Positions 1 through 10,291 of a stretch of 64,000 nucleotides of DNA are shown here, in pieces (position 1 is the stretch's first letter; each line of letters starts with the position of its first letter). The stretch is from Meandrina meandrites. Lineage: Eukaryota; Cnidaria; Anthozoa; Scleractinia; Meandrinidae. The translations under genes and the position numbers were made by a program. The stretch covers positions 50,253,150 through 50,317,149 of the forward strand of contig OY855903.1 in NCBI GenBank assembly GCA_963693305.1, read 5' to 3'. Under the pieces are notes generated by a model. The model saw only the letters and a program-made list of their open reading frames with translations, was not told where the DNA came from and searched no databases.

Positions 1-1189
1 CAATCAGATTCGAGAAATTGTTTCATGTATATTATTATCTAGTAAGTAATTGTATAGTCTATTGAATACAAATTTCTCTAAGCATTTTTATACAATAATC
101 AAGTTACTATTTACGATACCTCTGATTGAAATATCTTTCTTTCTGACATCCAAAATGTTTTCCCGACTTTCTTCGGCTCTACGGTCGATACCAGACTCGT
201 TCCCAGTCCCTACTTATTTGTTCTTCAAAGGCGATGGAAGGCTGGGGAGAAATAATGTGAAGGTTGCGGGGCAGGCTGTGAAGGGCCTTCCCTTGATGCA
301 ATGCGTTCCAGTCAAAACCGCCTCAGGAGCGACTGGGTCGATACAATAACCGCCGTGTACGAACACACGAAAGTGATGATGCCAATGATTTTTTCTACTT
401 TACCAGGGGTCAGAATTGTTAACAGGATTCCACGAAAATGTTCTACTTGTTAAAATTGAATAGAGGCAGTGCGAAAGAAGACGATTGATGAAGACTGAGA
501 ATCATTAAAATTTGTTGCTCTTTCCTGGAGAGGTGTACGCCTGACCATTTCGCATGAACCGGTGCGCGGAATAGATTTCGGATATATATTTAGCAAAACA
601 AGTCCGACTCTAGAAACGCTTCTGGATACCACAATATTTTTAGTCACATATTGAAGACAGCAAACTTTAGCTCTGTTCTTTTGACATGGAAATTACCAGC
701 GAATAAGCGAATTGCAAAACATTGGAATAAACATTTTGAATGAAGTTAAAATAATACAAGCTGACTAAACTTGAAAGCGAAAATATTCCAACTGGGTTTG
801 TCGAATTTGTTGGCCCTTCAGAATCTTTTGGTATGCAGTGGAGGAACCATGAATTAGAAATTTGACTGGAATGATATCTTCGCTCATAAGACGTTTATGA
901 AGAAGTTACCAAAGAAAAGAATAACCGAAACCTTCACCCTACGGGTTTTTGCATTCGTAACTGCTGAAATTGGATGAACATTTTTTTAATGTTTAATTCT
1001 AAACCAACTAAAAGATGGTCGTTTCAGTTTGTAATTTAAGAAATTTTGCACTTTTCGGAATCTAGAAAAGCAGCTGAAGCCCTCGCCTAGTGGCCAGTGC
1101 ATCCACTAACAGCTTTACTTGAAAGACCTCAAGCGTGCATAATTAGTTTCACTATAATACTAAAACAGTGGATAGCGTTATTAGCGTTC
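1..1189. other. Left-edge stretch with no supported gene
   Basis: AT-rich sequence with scattered stops on both strands. An open frame at 50-349 (+) has no recognisable domain, no splice context and unremarkable composition, so I do not call it. Nothing else is supported here. Confidence 0.5.
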
Positions 1190-1760
1190 GTTATAATAAT
1201 AATAATAATAATTTATTAATTTATAGTGCGCCTTTTAGCATGGAAATGATCAAAGGCGCATTACATATACAATATTAAAACATTAAAATATTAAAAAAAA
1301 AAAGCATTACATATACAATATTAAAACCTTAAAATATTAAAATATACTGAATATATACATATTAATAACGAGATCTAAAGGCTAAAAGCTAATTTAAAAA
1401 GATATGTTTTAAGACGAGATTTAAAAATAAGAATAGAACTAATATTCCGCAGGCAAGCTGGAAGCGCATTCCAAAGTGTAGGCGCAGCTACACTAAAACA
1501 CCTGTCACCAAACGACTTCTTCATTTTCCCTGCTGGGTGCAAAAGAAGCGTGCCTGAAGTTATAGAGCGCAGTGAATAGCGTGCGGGCTTTCTTACATTA
1601 ATTAAATCACTAATATAAGCTGGCGCCATGCCATTGAGAGCCTTAAAAGTTAAAAGTTGGCTTCTTAAATTCCGGATATCCTTTGCTATTCGCCTCCGAG
1701 CATCTCGCGCGCGAAAACTGTAATCGTTGACAGGAATATGTGAGTTCAAAATAATTATTT
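1190..1760 (-). mobile_element. LINE (non-LTR retrotransposon) 3' fragment, minus strand
   Basis: The minus-strand frame at 1375-1749 encodes the extreme C-terminus of a reverse-transcriptase ORF. It shows the order LLTFKALNGMAPAY, then GDRCFSVAAPTLWNALP, then FKSRLKTYLFKLAF, which I recognise as the conserved tail of CR1/L2-type LINE ORF2 proteins. Downstream on the minus strand, toward lower coordinates, comes a short 3' UTR with a GCGC-containing end, then an (AAT)n-type tail at about 1193-1215 that marks the 3' terminus. The catalytic reverse-transcriptase core and endonuclease are absent, so this is a 5'-truncated dead copy. Assignment to the CR1/L2 group is from motif memory. Confidence 0.8.
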
Positions 1761-3583
1761 TGGGGTGATATTATCTCACAGCTTTATTATATACACAGGC
1801 TAACCATGTCTGTGAGGTCACAGTATGCCCCATATATATATTCAAATTTTCTCACTAATTGCTATTGTAAATGTTTAAGCTTCCTAAAATCGGCTTTTAC
1901 TTCTGTACATTTGCAATAAAATGAATTAGAAATATTTTCGCAACGTTAAAGTTTGTTTTTATGCAGGTTTTTTTTTTTTTGACGATTTGAAGCGTGCGAG
2001 AACAGTTCTACGACTTTACGTTTTCGACTCGTGTATAGAATACTAATATTGTGTGCAACTTCCACATCCAAGAATTGGGTACCGCCTCTGGAATGTGGCC
2101 GAAAAAATATCTTTCCTCTACTCGCTTTAGTAAGAGCTCCCAGTCCTAAAAAGAACAGTCTTCGAACTATAATCTGGCCTAATTTGAGTTCTACCAGTTC
2201 GTAAAAAGTTCTTTTAAACCTTGCTGGAATATCAAATTAGGTCGTAAATTTGCCAATTTACAATGATATGTACCAGTAGCTGGGACAATTTATGCAATTT
2301 TCGCTGACATTGTCAAAATTATTGCCTACATCCGCCGTAGAAAGCACAACGTGTTCCAGTACAAAACCTCCTCTGGGGCTCCCCAAAGAGATACTTCGGA
2401 AATCTCGACGGCCGAAGACAACGTAAACTGGGAAATTAATTTGTTCGCGCGATTATGTTTATATTCAGACCTCTCAGACATAGGATGGTAAACCTGTGCT
2501 ATATATATGAAAACAGCTATGTCACCACCGTCGGTGGCCAGTGATGGATATTTACCTCGCCGCAGTTGGTAGTACGGTAAATATCCACCACTAGTAATAG
2601 CCACCTCCACTTCGGTGAATACTGGTAGTTGTTAATTATAAGATAGAAAACAATCCTCTAGCTGGTAAAAATAAGCAGACACATAACGGAAAATACATCT
2701 TTTCTTTCATAGATTATTGTCGAAATTTGTGTCACTGCATAGTTGATTTGTAATGATTTTGTTTTGTTGGTTGCTGTGTAGAAACATTGCCCGGGGGGAG
2801 TTGGGAAACTGGGACCTCCTTGATATTCTTACAGGTGTTGTTTGCCAAATAAGGCCACATAAATTATGTAATCAGCACCAATAAAACTTTAATCCTTCCA
2901 AAAAAAATACCTGGAAGCTTGATGCGTTTGGGATAATGGGTATTTGCACTTGGTGATCCTCTCCTTGATCGGCTGGATGTGACTGTAGCAGCGCATAGAA
3001 AGAGGCAGGAAGGTGGGGACAGTAGCCGCTATCTTGACTACATGTACACACCTTTATCAGCTGTTGTCAAATGCTGTGAGGGACAGGCTGGGTACATGTA
3101 TTTCTCATTGGAAAATGGGCAAGAGAGAGATTTTTTTCTGCAATTCTTACTACTTTGAGTTATCAGTCTATGGATATTTTAAAGTAGAGGTTAAATAAAT
3201 GGCATTCATTGATTCAGTTGCAAGAAGAAGAAAAAAGTTCAAACCTGCAAAGCAGTGTGAAAGGTTGTCAAGGAAATAAAAACAATTAGAGCTAAAACAA
3301 TTTTAAATAAGGATTTAGAACCTGGTGTTAAATAATATGCCACACAACAATAAATCGAACCAGTCCAATCCTAGTGGTGCATTTTCTACGTGGGAAGATT
3401 TAACTACAGAGATCAGTAAAATTGGCAACTGTCTCGGGGGTTATAACAGAGTATCAAAGTAAGAGAAAGAAAACATGAAATGTAACTGGACAAACACTTT
3501 GCTAAAAGGAATTAAAACTGGCACAGCATACACACCCAGTGTGATTACAAAATGCACAAGACAATTTTTCTTGGGCAACAAAC
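1761..3583. other. No supported gene; possible MITE remnant near 2537-2589
   Basis: No domain-bearing frame is seen. Around 2537-2589 a GGATATTTACC motif faces its inverse complement GGTAAATATCC, suggesting the end of a small inverted-repeat element. The minus-strand open frame at 2326-2610 runs through this and is probably accidental. Confidence 0.4.
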
Positions 3584-3997
3584 TTAAAGATTCTGACCCA
3601 CCCACTTTGCATTGCGCGCCTGTTGTTGCTTACGAGCCCGGAGACCCGCAAAAACTATTGTAACACGATGACGCTTCTTTCAAAAACAGCGATCGTTCGA
3701 ATAAAACAAACTGAAGAGAAGCGATAAGGCTTGTTTCTAGCATTCACAACACGATGCAAACAGATTTTACTTCTCGGTCGCTATCACTGGCTTTTTTGGG
3801 GGCCCCCTAAATGGCGGATTGACTAAGGTGAGAAATCTGTTTGCATCGCGATGTGAATGCTAGAAACAAGTCATCGCTTCTTATAGCTTCTCTTCAGCTT
3901 CAATTAGCGTTATCGTGTTACAATAGTTTTTGTGGGCCTCCGCACTCGTAAACAACAACAGGCGCGAAATGCAAAGTGGGTGGGTCAGGCTCTTTAA
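3584..3997. mobile_element. Palindromic TTAA-flanked MITE, copy 1
   Basis: A near-palindrome of about 414 bp. The left end reads TTAAAGATTCTGACCCACCC and the right end is its near inverse, GGGTGGGTCAGGCTCTTTAA. The arms match through most of their length and meet near the G/C-rich centre around 3790-3800. TTAA at both edges is the target duplication expected for piggyBac- or Kolobok-type transposases. It has no coding capacity. A second copy of the same family lies at 19160-19602. Confidence 0.85.
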
Positions 3998-4135
3998 TGA
4001 TGAAACTTTTACATCAATGAGACTACAGAACCAACATAAGGTTTGTTTATAAAAGGACAGTGGTGACAACACAAGCTGCACATGACGTCACAATGTCAGG
4101 TCTTTAACTTGTTTTTTTTTCAGGATAATAATTAC

Positions 4136-4321
4136 CTTTGTAATGGGACCATCCTCCTAAAATTACAGGATCACTCAAAATATTTGAAACAACAGAGGCG
4201 GCCATCACACTAGCAAAAGGTCTCCAATTCCCTGATACACACTCAGTACCGTCAGCATAATCTGCGATTCCTTTTACAACAAGCCATTCAATCTGATCAT
4301 CAAATGCAGCCATGAACATAC
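4136..4321 (-). CDS. Single exon encoding the end of a PNP/UDP phosphorylase-like domain
   Basis: On the minus strand an acceptor (pyrimidine tract ending CAG at 4324-4322) precedes 186 nt of open frame that ends at a GTAATT donor. Intron phase is 1 on both sides. The 62 residues include WLVVKGIADYADGT, then WRPFASVMAASVV and NILSDP. This is the pattern of the C-terminal helix region of nucleoside-phosphorylase (PNP_UDP_1) domains, where an Asp after the KGI motif contacts the base or ribose. Such domains occur as N-terminal modules of NLR-like proteins in fungi and, as I recall, corals. No other exon of this gene could be found nearby: satellite DNA lies upstream and a palindromic MITE downstream. 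It may be one exon of a gene with very long introns, or a stranded pseudo-exon. Confidence 0.7.
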
Positions 4322-4454
4322 CTGAAAAACAAAACGTTCTTGTATTAGAGCTTTAACTCAAGGGGGAAATAGTAGCAATTTAAAATGAGAGTGTTCCTAG
4401 TGTTCAGTTACTAAAGATGGACAGGGTTTTTAGTATTTTTTTTACCGTAATGAT

Positions 4455-4580
4455 TCGATTTAGCGCCCTCGTTCCAATAAGCGCCCCCTTCCGAATAAGC
4501 GCCCCCCTCCCTTCGAATATGTTTTTGTCACTAAGCACCCCTATTCCAATAAGCGCCCCCATTCTAATAAGCACTCCCAT
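4455..4580. repeat. Short minisatellite of an AATAAGCGCCCCCATTCC-like unit
   Basis: Five or six degenerate copies of a unit of about 18-20 bp containing AATAAGCGCCCCC, in a row. The open frames on both strands here are produced by the repeat. Confidence 0.7.
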
Positions 4581-4639
4581 TCTTAAAGTTTCTGTTATTG
4601 TTATAGTCCAGAAATATGGTGAAATGATAGTGCGATTTT

Positions 4640-5600
4640 TGTTAAAAGAACCAAATTTGGCACAGTGATAGTATTCGATGATCTGATCAATTTCCGATAT
4701 AGGCCCATCCGGAATTCTTTCATGGGGACCACCTTTGAACCCAGGGGAGGGGGTGGGTATCATTTTAGCTTTATGGCGAAATTTACTGCATCCTTTATGT
4801 TAGATGCACCAAATGTGGCACAATGAAAGTACATGATGAGCTAAGCAATTTCAGATATAGCCTCAACCGGATTTTTTCAGGGGGACCACTTTTGAACCCA
4901 GGCGGGAGGGGGTTGGTATCAAATAAGCTTTATGGCAAAATTAACTGCACCCTCTAAGTTAGAAGCCCCAAATTTGGCACAGTGATAGTACTCGATGAGC
5001 TGATCAATTTCAGATACAGGCCCATTCGGAATTCGTTCAGGAGGGACACTTTTTTGAACCCAGGAGAGAGGGGGAGGGTAGCATTTGAAGTTTATTGCAA
5101 AATTGACTCCATTCCTCGGGTTGGAAGCACCAAATTTGGCACAGTGATAGAGCTGACGAGCTGATCAATTCCAGCTGTGGGCTCATTCGAAATGTTTTCC
5201 ATGGGGACACTTCTTTTGTATCAGGGAGAGGGTGTGGGTATCATTGGCACTTTATGGTGAAATTACTGAGACCTTTGGGTTGAAAGCACCATGTTTGGCA
5301 CGATTATCGTATTTGATGAGCAAATCAATTTCATCTATGGCTCCATCTTTTCAGTAGCTCTTTTTTGGACTCAAGGGGAGGGGTGGTTTCCTTTTGAGTT
5401 TTAAAGGCCATATTGTTGGGCCATTTGAGCTAGCACCATTTTTGGCACGATTTTAGTATTTTGACCAGATGATCAATATTATCTATGGGCCAATCCAAAA
5501 TACTTTTACGTGGTTCTCTTTGGGCCTAAGTGCAAGGTGTGATTTCTTTTTAAGCTTTATGGTGAATTTATTGTGCCGTTTGAGTTAACAAAATTGGAAG
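4640..5600. repeat. Satellite array, unit about 158-161 bp
   Basis: The anchor CAAATTTGGCACAGTGATAG and degenerate versions recur at about 4653, 4809, 4970, 5131, 5288 and 5434. Each is followed by a GATGAGCTGATCAATTTC-like segment and then a G-rich stretch (GAACCCAGG...GAGGG). About six copies are visible, diverging progressively toward the right. It is non-coding and lies upstream of the minus-strand PNP exon. Confidence 0.85.
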
Positions 5601-5889
5601 AATTCTTGTCAAGCTTGAACAATTGGGTTTGTGGTATCCTTTCAAGGGGATGTATGTTTTGGTCCCCGGGAGATATTTGAGTACCTTTCGAGTAAAATGG
5701 CATAATGAATATGCACTCAAGGTTTCAAAAATAGCACTAGTAGCTAGGAGTTTAATACAGGTATGGCCCATCCGGAATTACTGGGGGCACCTTTTTACCA
5801 TCATCATTTGTCCTCATCACGCCGTGAGACGTATAAGACCTCAGAGAATGAGAATAAAATTTTGGGTTTAAAATAATTTTAAATAGTAT

Positions 5890-6051
5890 TGATGTAATGT
5901 ACATGAAATGATTCATATATGAACTGCGGATATATATGAAGGTGATATGTGATCTTCGCAGTGAATTTCCAATTTAAGCAATTGGAATAAAGAAGCCTCG
6001 CTCCCAATGTGTGGCTTCATAGCTCAGTTGGTAGAGCATCGCACCGGTATC

Positions 6052-6085
<34 letters not shown>

Positions 6086-6205
6086 TGATTTTTTTCAGGC
6101 TTCTTTATTCCAATTGCTTAAATTGGAAATTCACTGCGAAGATCACATATCACCTTCATATATATCCGCAGTTCATATATGAATCATTTCATATACATTA
6201 CATCA
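5890..6205. mobile_element. tRNA-like gene enclosed by a 108-bp inverted repeat
   Basis: The left arm (5890-5997) and right arm (6098-6205) are almost exact inverse complements, with only one or two mismatches noticed. They flank a spacer of 100 nt that contains the whole tRNA-like gene at 6013-6084. No protein is encoded. The right arm is reused after the second tRNA-like copy, so the element appears to have been duplicated in part. Confidence 0.9.
6013..6084 (+). tRNA. tRNA-like gene copy 1 (anticodon position reads GGT)
   Basis: A 72-nt cloverleaf. The acceptor stem is seven perfect pairs (GGCTTCA with TGAAGCC), the D stem is GCTC/GAGC, and the T arm is five pairs around TTCGAAT. The box A match (TAGCTCAGTTGG) and box B match (GGTTCGAATCC) fit the pol III promoter consensus, and a T7 run follows within 10 nt as a terminator. 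By position the anticodon loop is CCGGTAT, giving anticodon GGT (Thr). However, residue 33 is C instead of the near-universal U, and the 31-39 pair is an A/C mismatch. It is therefore probably a tRNA-derived repeat and not a working decoder. Confidence 0.7.
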
Positions 6206-6300
6206 CTTCACTCCTTTCACGGGAAAATATGAACTCACAATTGACCTCGCTCCCAATGTGTGGCTTCATAGCTCAGTTGGTAGAGCATCGCACCGGTATC

Positions 6301-6334
<34 letters not shown>

Positions 6335-6450
6335 TGATTTTTTTTCAGGCTTCTTTATTCCAATTCCTTAAATTGGAAATTCACTGCGAAAATCACATAT
6401 CACCTTCATATATATCCGCAGTTCATATATGAATCATTTCATATACATTA
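6206..6450 (+). mobile_element. Second unit of the tRNA-containing repeat
   Basis: Contains the tRNA-like copy at 6262-6333, followed by the same tail as the right arm of the first unit (about 6346-6450, a few substitutions). Its left side differs from the first unit's left arm, so this unit lacks the inverted-repeat structure. Its flank ends at 6450, immediately before the NACHT-derived inverted repeat. Confidence 0.8.
6262..6333 (+). tRNA. tRNA-like gene copy 2
   Basis: Identical over 72 nt to the copy at 6013-6084, including C33 and the A31/C39 mismatch, and again followed by a T-run. Spacing between the two copies is 249 nt. The same reservation about decoding function applies. Confidence 0.7.
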
Positions 6451-6453
6451 AGT

Positions 6454-6833
6454 ATTCGCTGCCGGTGGGGAAAATACACATAATCACAGTTTTCCTTTTG
6501 GGCGATAGAAAACATACTGACGGTTTGCTTTTCTTTCTCGCCTCTTGTCCAGTCCACAGCAACTTTCTGAGTGAAGGTTGACTTTCCTATTCCTATTTCC
6601 TACCTTGGGATCCAGACAACACTGTGCATATTGATGACATTTATAGGCACGGACATCATCTTTTCCCTAAAAGAATTCTTGTCTACGGAAGACCGGGAAT
6701 AGGAAAGTCAACCTTCACTCAGAAAGTTGCTGTGGACTGGACAAGAGGCGAGAAAGAAATGCAAACTCAGTATGTTTTCTCTCGCCCAAAAGGAAAACTG
6801 TGATTATGTGTATTTTCCCCACCGGCAGCGAAT
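6454..6833. repeat. Inverted repeat made from a deleted copy of the NACHT exon
   Basis: Arms of about 138 bp (6454-6592 and 6696-6833) are inverse complements around a spacer of about 100 nt. The spacer plus right arm duplicates the P-loop part of the neighbouring NACHT exon (7034-7070 joined to about 7165-7280), with about 90 nt between missing. The left arm carries the same P-loop segment in antisense. The outer arm parts resemble the intron just before that exon (about 6895-6945). It lies inside the intron upstream of 6955. Confidence 0.85.
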
Positions 6834-6954
6834 AATTGTGTATTTCTAACTCGTTTTGTTACATTGTAGACTGTAAAACATACTTTTTTCTTTCCGTTTT
6901 CCTTTTTGGACGAGGGAAAACATACTGAGTTTGCTTTTCGTTTCTTGTTAATAG

Positions 6955-8703
6955 ATTCCGCCGCCATACTTTTGGAATGGTGCCAGGAACAGCTACGAGA
7001 GTTTTACGACACCATGAGTCAGGTGAAAATCACACCTTGGGATCCAGACGACACTGTGCATATTGATGACATTCACATACAGTTATCAATGCTGAGAGAT
7101 GACAGGAAACCCGACGGCACAACGAAAGAAAAGCTTAACGATTACAGTGACATATTTAAAGGCCACGGACATCATCTTTACCCTAAAAGAATTCTTGTCT
7201 ACGGAAGACCGGGAATAGGAAAGTCAACCTTCACTCAGAAAGTTGCTGTGGACTGGACAAGAGGCGAGAAAGAAATCTTAAAGAAGTTTGATGTTTTATT
7301 TTTAATTAAGTTGCGAGATGTTTGCGAAATTAACGACTTTTGCGCTATGCTGAAAACTGCTGAACTGTTGTCCGCTGAAGACCCGATGGCAGTTACTAAC
7401 TTGTACGAATATGTCTGTCAGAACCAGGAGAAGGTTCTGCTCATTTTGGATGGTTATGATGAGTTTCAGTGGTGGGATATCATCTCCAGTTCATCAGATT
7501 TGGAAAAGCAATAAAATGAGAGATTGTTGTGTTGTTGTCACCACCACGCAGCCAGTGAAATACGTTCAGCTGAGAGCGCAGAGTCATGTTCAGTTCGAAA
7601 TCGCCGGGTTCGATAGTGAAGAGCAAGTTGAACAGTTTGCAAGGAGGTTACTCAGTGACCAGAAAGACGTTGAAGAGCTTATTGTATTCTTGAAGGAACA
7701 AGAACTCTGGGAAATGGCACAGATACTACTTCACCTTGTAATGTTGTGTCTACTCTGGAAAGAGAAAGATCGTAAAGGACTACCCACATCTCGGGCGGAC
7801 TTTTACATAGGATTTATGCAGACCCAATTGGATCATCAGACCGCAAAATATTTTGATGAGGCATTTAAAAGCATTGAGGAATACAAAGAGGAAGTCTCAA
7901 AATTAGGAGAACTGGCATTTTATGCTCTTTTGGAAGACTGCCTTTATTTTAACTTCAGCAAACTGCCCGATGGGGATGTGTTTAAGAAATTTATTGATGT
8001 AGGTGTCCTTCAAATTTCAAACCTTTCAAGTCTGAGCCCTGAGAAAATCGTTTATTTTCTTCACAAATCTGTTCAGGAGTTCCTTGCAGCCTGGTGTATC
8101 GTTCAAGAACTGATGATCAGGAAGAATGAAACTGCCACCTGCCTGTCAAAAGTTGACTCGCTTGAAAAAATAAAGAAGATGGTTGAGGTTCTGAAATTTG
8201 TCTGTGAGTTGTCATCAGATGCTGCCCGCGCTGTTTTCAGTCATCTGCGGATCATTGGAGAGAAAGAACGTCTCACGGCATATAACTTTACTAAGACGCC
8301 TTCCATTAAAGATTTATCAGAACATCAAAGAGCATTTCTTTCTATCAGTTCCGATTGTTTCTATAGCTGTCCATTCTCAGACAGACAAGCTCTGTTCCCT
8401 CTGTTTCTTGTGAGTGTTAACCATGTGGAAATATTAGATGAAGAGCAAGTTCCTAGTACTGCCAGAAAACGCTTACTGAAATCCACCAGCAGTTTACCAA
8501 ACTATGCACCAGGGTAACGGTTGGAGGTGCTTGCTCTAATGTCCAATCCACTTGACCGAGGAGTCAGTGATCCGATCCATCATCTCAGCAGTATTCCTCA
8601 GCTGGAGACCCTGGACGTGGCTGCAGTTACGATAACAATGAAAGAAGCGGAGTTGTGTACAATAGTACGTGGAACAAACTTTACGTTGTCCACTGGCTAC
8701 CAA
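6955..8703 (+). CDS. NACHT-domain (NLR-type) exon, interrupted by a frameshift and a stop
   Basis: The exon begins in phase 1 after TTAATAG and ends at CAA before GTGAGT. About 25 residues precede the domain, followed by the lead-in TPWDPDDTVHIDDI and LRDDRKPDGTTKEKL that I recognise from cnidarian NACHT proteins. The P-loop GRPGIGKST sits near residue 83 and Walker B LLILDGYDEF near 160. Sensor-like VVVTTTQPVKY and the winged-helix motif FLHKSVQEFLAAW (near 367) follow, with LRR-like residues at the end (LETLDVAAVTIT). NACHT ATPases oligomerise to activate cytosolic immune or death signalling. Two breaks are seen. One extra base near 7511-7516, beside an A-run, shifts the frame, and removing it gives an uninterrupted domain. 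An in-frame TAA lies at 8515-8517, before 62 further well-formed codons. Confidence 0.85.
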
Positions 8704-8776
8704 GTGAGTGTTTTATTTTTTGTTGACATTTGTAGACCTTTGTACCTACTCAGGGCCATCCTGGGTAAATATTCGG

Positions 8777-8792
8777 TTATTATTATTATTAC

Positions 8793-8842
<50 letters not shown>
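8777..8842. repeat. (ATT)n microsatellite
   Basis: About 66 bp of almost uninterrupted TTA/ATT triplets in the intron just after the NACHT exon. Confidence 0.95.
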
Positions 8843-9117
8843 GTCGTAGCTAAATTAAGAATATAAAATCTATACGTTACAATAATGGAACTGAAAGGGG
8901 ATATATTGGGAATATCCTAAAAGCCCTTTTCATATATTGAGGGGTGTAGTAACAAGGACGTGGACTCGTTGATACTATTATATACAGAGAAGACCAGAAT
9001 ATTCCCTTCCTATTATAAGCAAAACCCTTTTATGATAGTTCATGGACTAATTAGCATTGTTGTCGTCGTTGTGGTTGTAATCGATTTTGGTAGGATAGCT
9101 CACTGCTGTTTTTTTAG

Positions 9118-9157
9118 ATTGAAGGCCAAGCCAGAAGCAATCAATTGTCTGCAACAG
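9118..9157 (+). CDS. Short linker exon of gene A (tentative)
   Basis: Forty nucleotides between a T-rich acceptor ending TAG and a GTAAAT donor. Read in phase 0 it gives IEGQARSNQLSAT plus one base, which restores the phase-1 start of the next exon. The splice sites and the phase match on both sides are the only support. No domain can be recognised in so few residues. Confidence 0.45.
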
Positions 9158-9405
9158 GTAAATATAACTTTCTATCGATCAGACAGTGAGGCAAATAAAT
9201 GCTATAATAATTTTAATATTTTTGTTATTGATATTGATATTGTTATTGCTATTGTTATTGTTATTGTTATTATTATTACAAGTGAAACCGGTAAAAACAA
9301 TATATAATTATATATCCCATAGAAAACAGGTGAATGTAAAAAGGTTAACAAAATAGATTAGTGTGAACCAATCTGCAGCTTACTTTTATAAGCAAATGCC
9401 TACAT

Positions 9406-9608
9406 TGTGCGGTTCCAGAAAATATCCATACCTACGCCAAGGATGGTCATTGGAAATTCCGAAAGGAGAGAGGGAGGGGGGGGGGGGGGGGGGGGGTGAT
9501 CTCAATAGCCCAAGTTTTTAAAAGAAAATATGAAGCTAAATTGGAAATTCCAGGGGGTGGGAGGGTCCATACCAAAGAACCATCCTTGGATATTTTTGGA
9601 ACCACACA
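9406..9608. mobile_element. Small MITE with inverted ends
   Basis: Left end TTGTGCGGTTCCAGAAAATATCC-like and right end GGATATTTTTGGAACCACACA are inverse complements. The interior contains a run of about 20 G (about 9477-9497), whose true length is likely uncertain. Confidence 0.7.
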
Positions 9609-10291
9609 TTATAATTAGACTGCCATTAAACTATTGAAGAAACTTTAGCCAGTGCTGCAAAAAAATTGACGTCTTTACTTAACCTGGAGCAAACGTTATG
9701 GTCTGTGATAATAATTACATAAATTATCTTTAATTTCATTATTTTTATTGGAACAAAATATTTTTGTCGCGAGCCCCAGAATGGTTTTAAAACTTACATG
9801 TAATAAAGTGCCAGTATTCACATGTAGCCTAATTAGGGTCGGGGAATTGCCCATATTACCCAATCACTTACTTATCCTCATCGGGCCCAGGAGAACTATT
9901 GAGGCCGGGTTCATATTAAATGCCAGGATTCAAGTGGTCATTTTTAAATACCCTACAGATATGAACTTTCAACTTTGTTATTTTGTTTTTCAATTTATCA
10001 TTACCTGTTCTCACAATGAACTAAAACGCACTTTTTGCCTTAGTCACGTGGCTGATGACGTAATCACGCCGAGTTTGCAAAAGTTATATTTTGCGGGAAT
10101 TGTTATTTCCATGTGGTGTAATTGTTATTTCCATGTGGTCTTCCTGGACTTCAAATTAAGAAAGTTATTTGACATTTTTATTTTTCCGGTGCAAAGGATG
10201 TTGGGAAGGTTCTTATTATAATTATAATATTATTAAATAATAATTATTATTGTTGTTATTGTTGTTGTTGTTGTTCTTCTTCTTATTGCAG

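Noticed and set aside
1375..1749. Host gene on the minus strand
   Set aside because: The sequence is the C-terminal end of a LINE ORF2, with 3' UTR and tail next to it.
6007..6432. 141-residue open frame reading through both tRNA-like copies
   Set aside because: The repeated peptide (FIAQLVEHRTGIAEVTGSN) is simply a translation of the tRNA-like sequence; the cloverleaf and pol III boxes explain the conservation.
8198..8413. 71-residue frame overlapping the NACHT exon
   Set aside because: It is an out-of-frame shadow of the winged-helix region.
8521..8853. Separate gene starting after the TAA at 8515
   Set aside because: It is the same frame as the NACHT exon and continues its LRR-like end; beyond 8703 it reads intron and the ATT microsatellite (poly-Ile).
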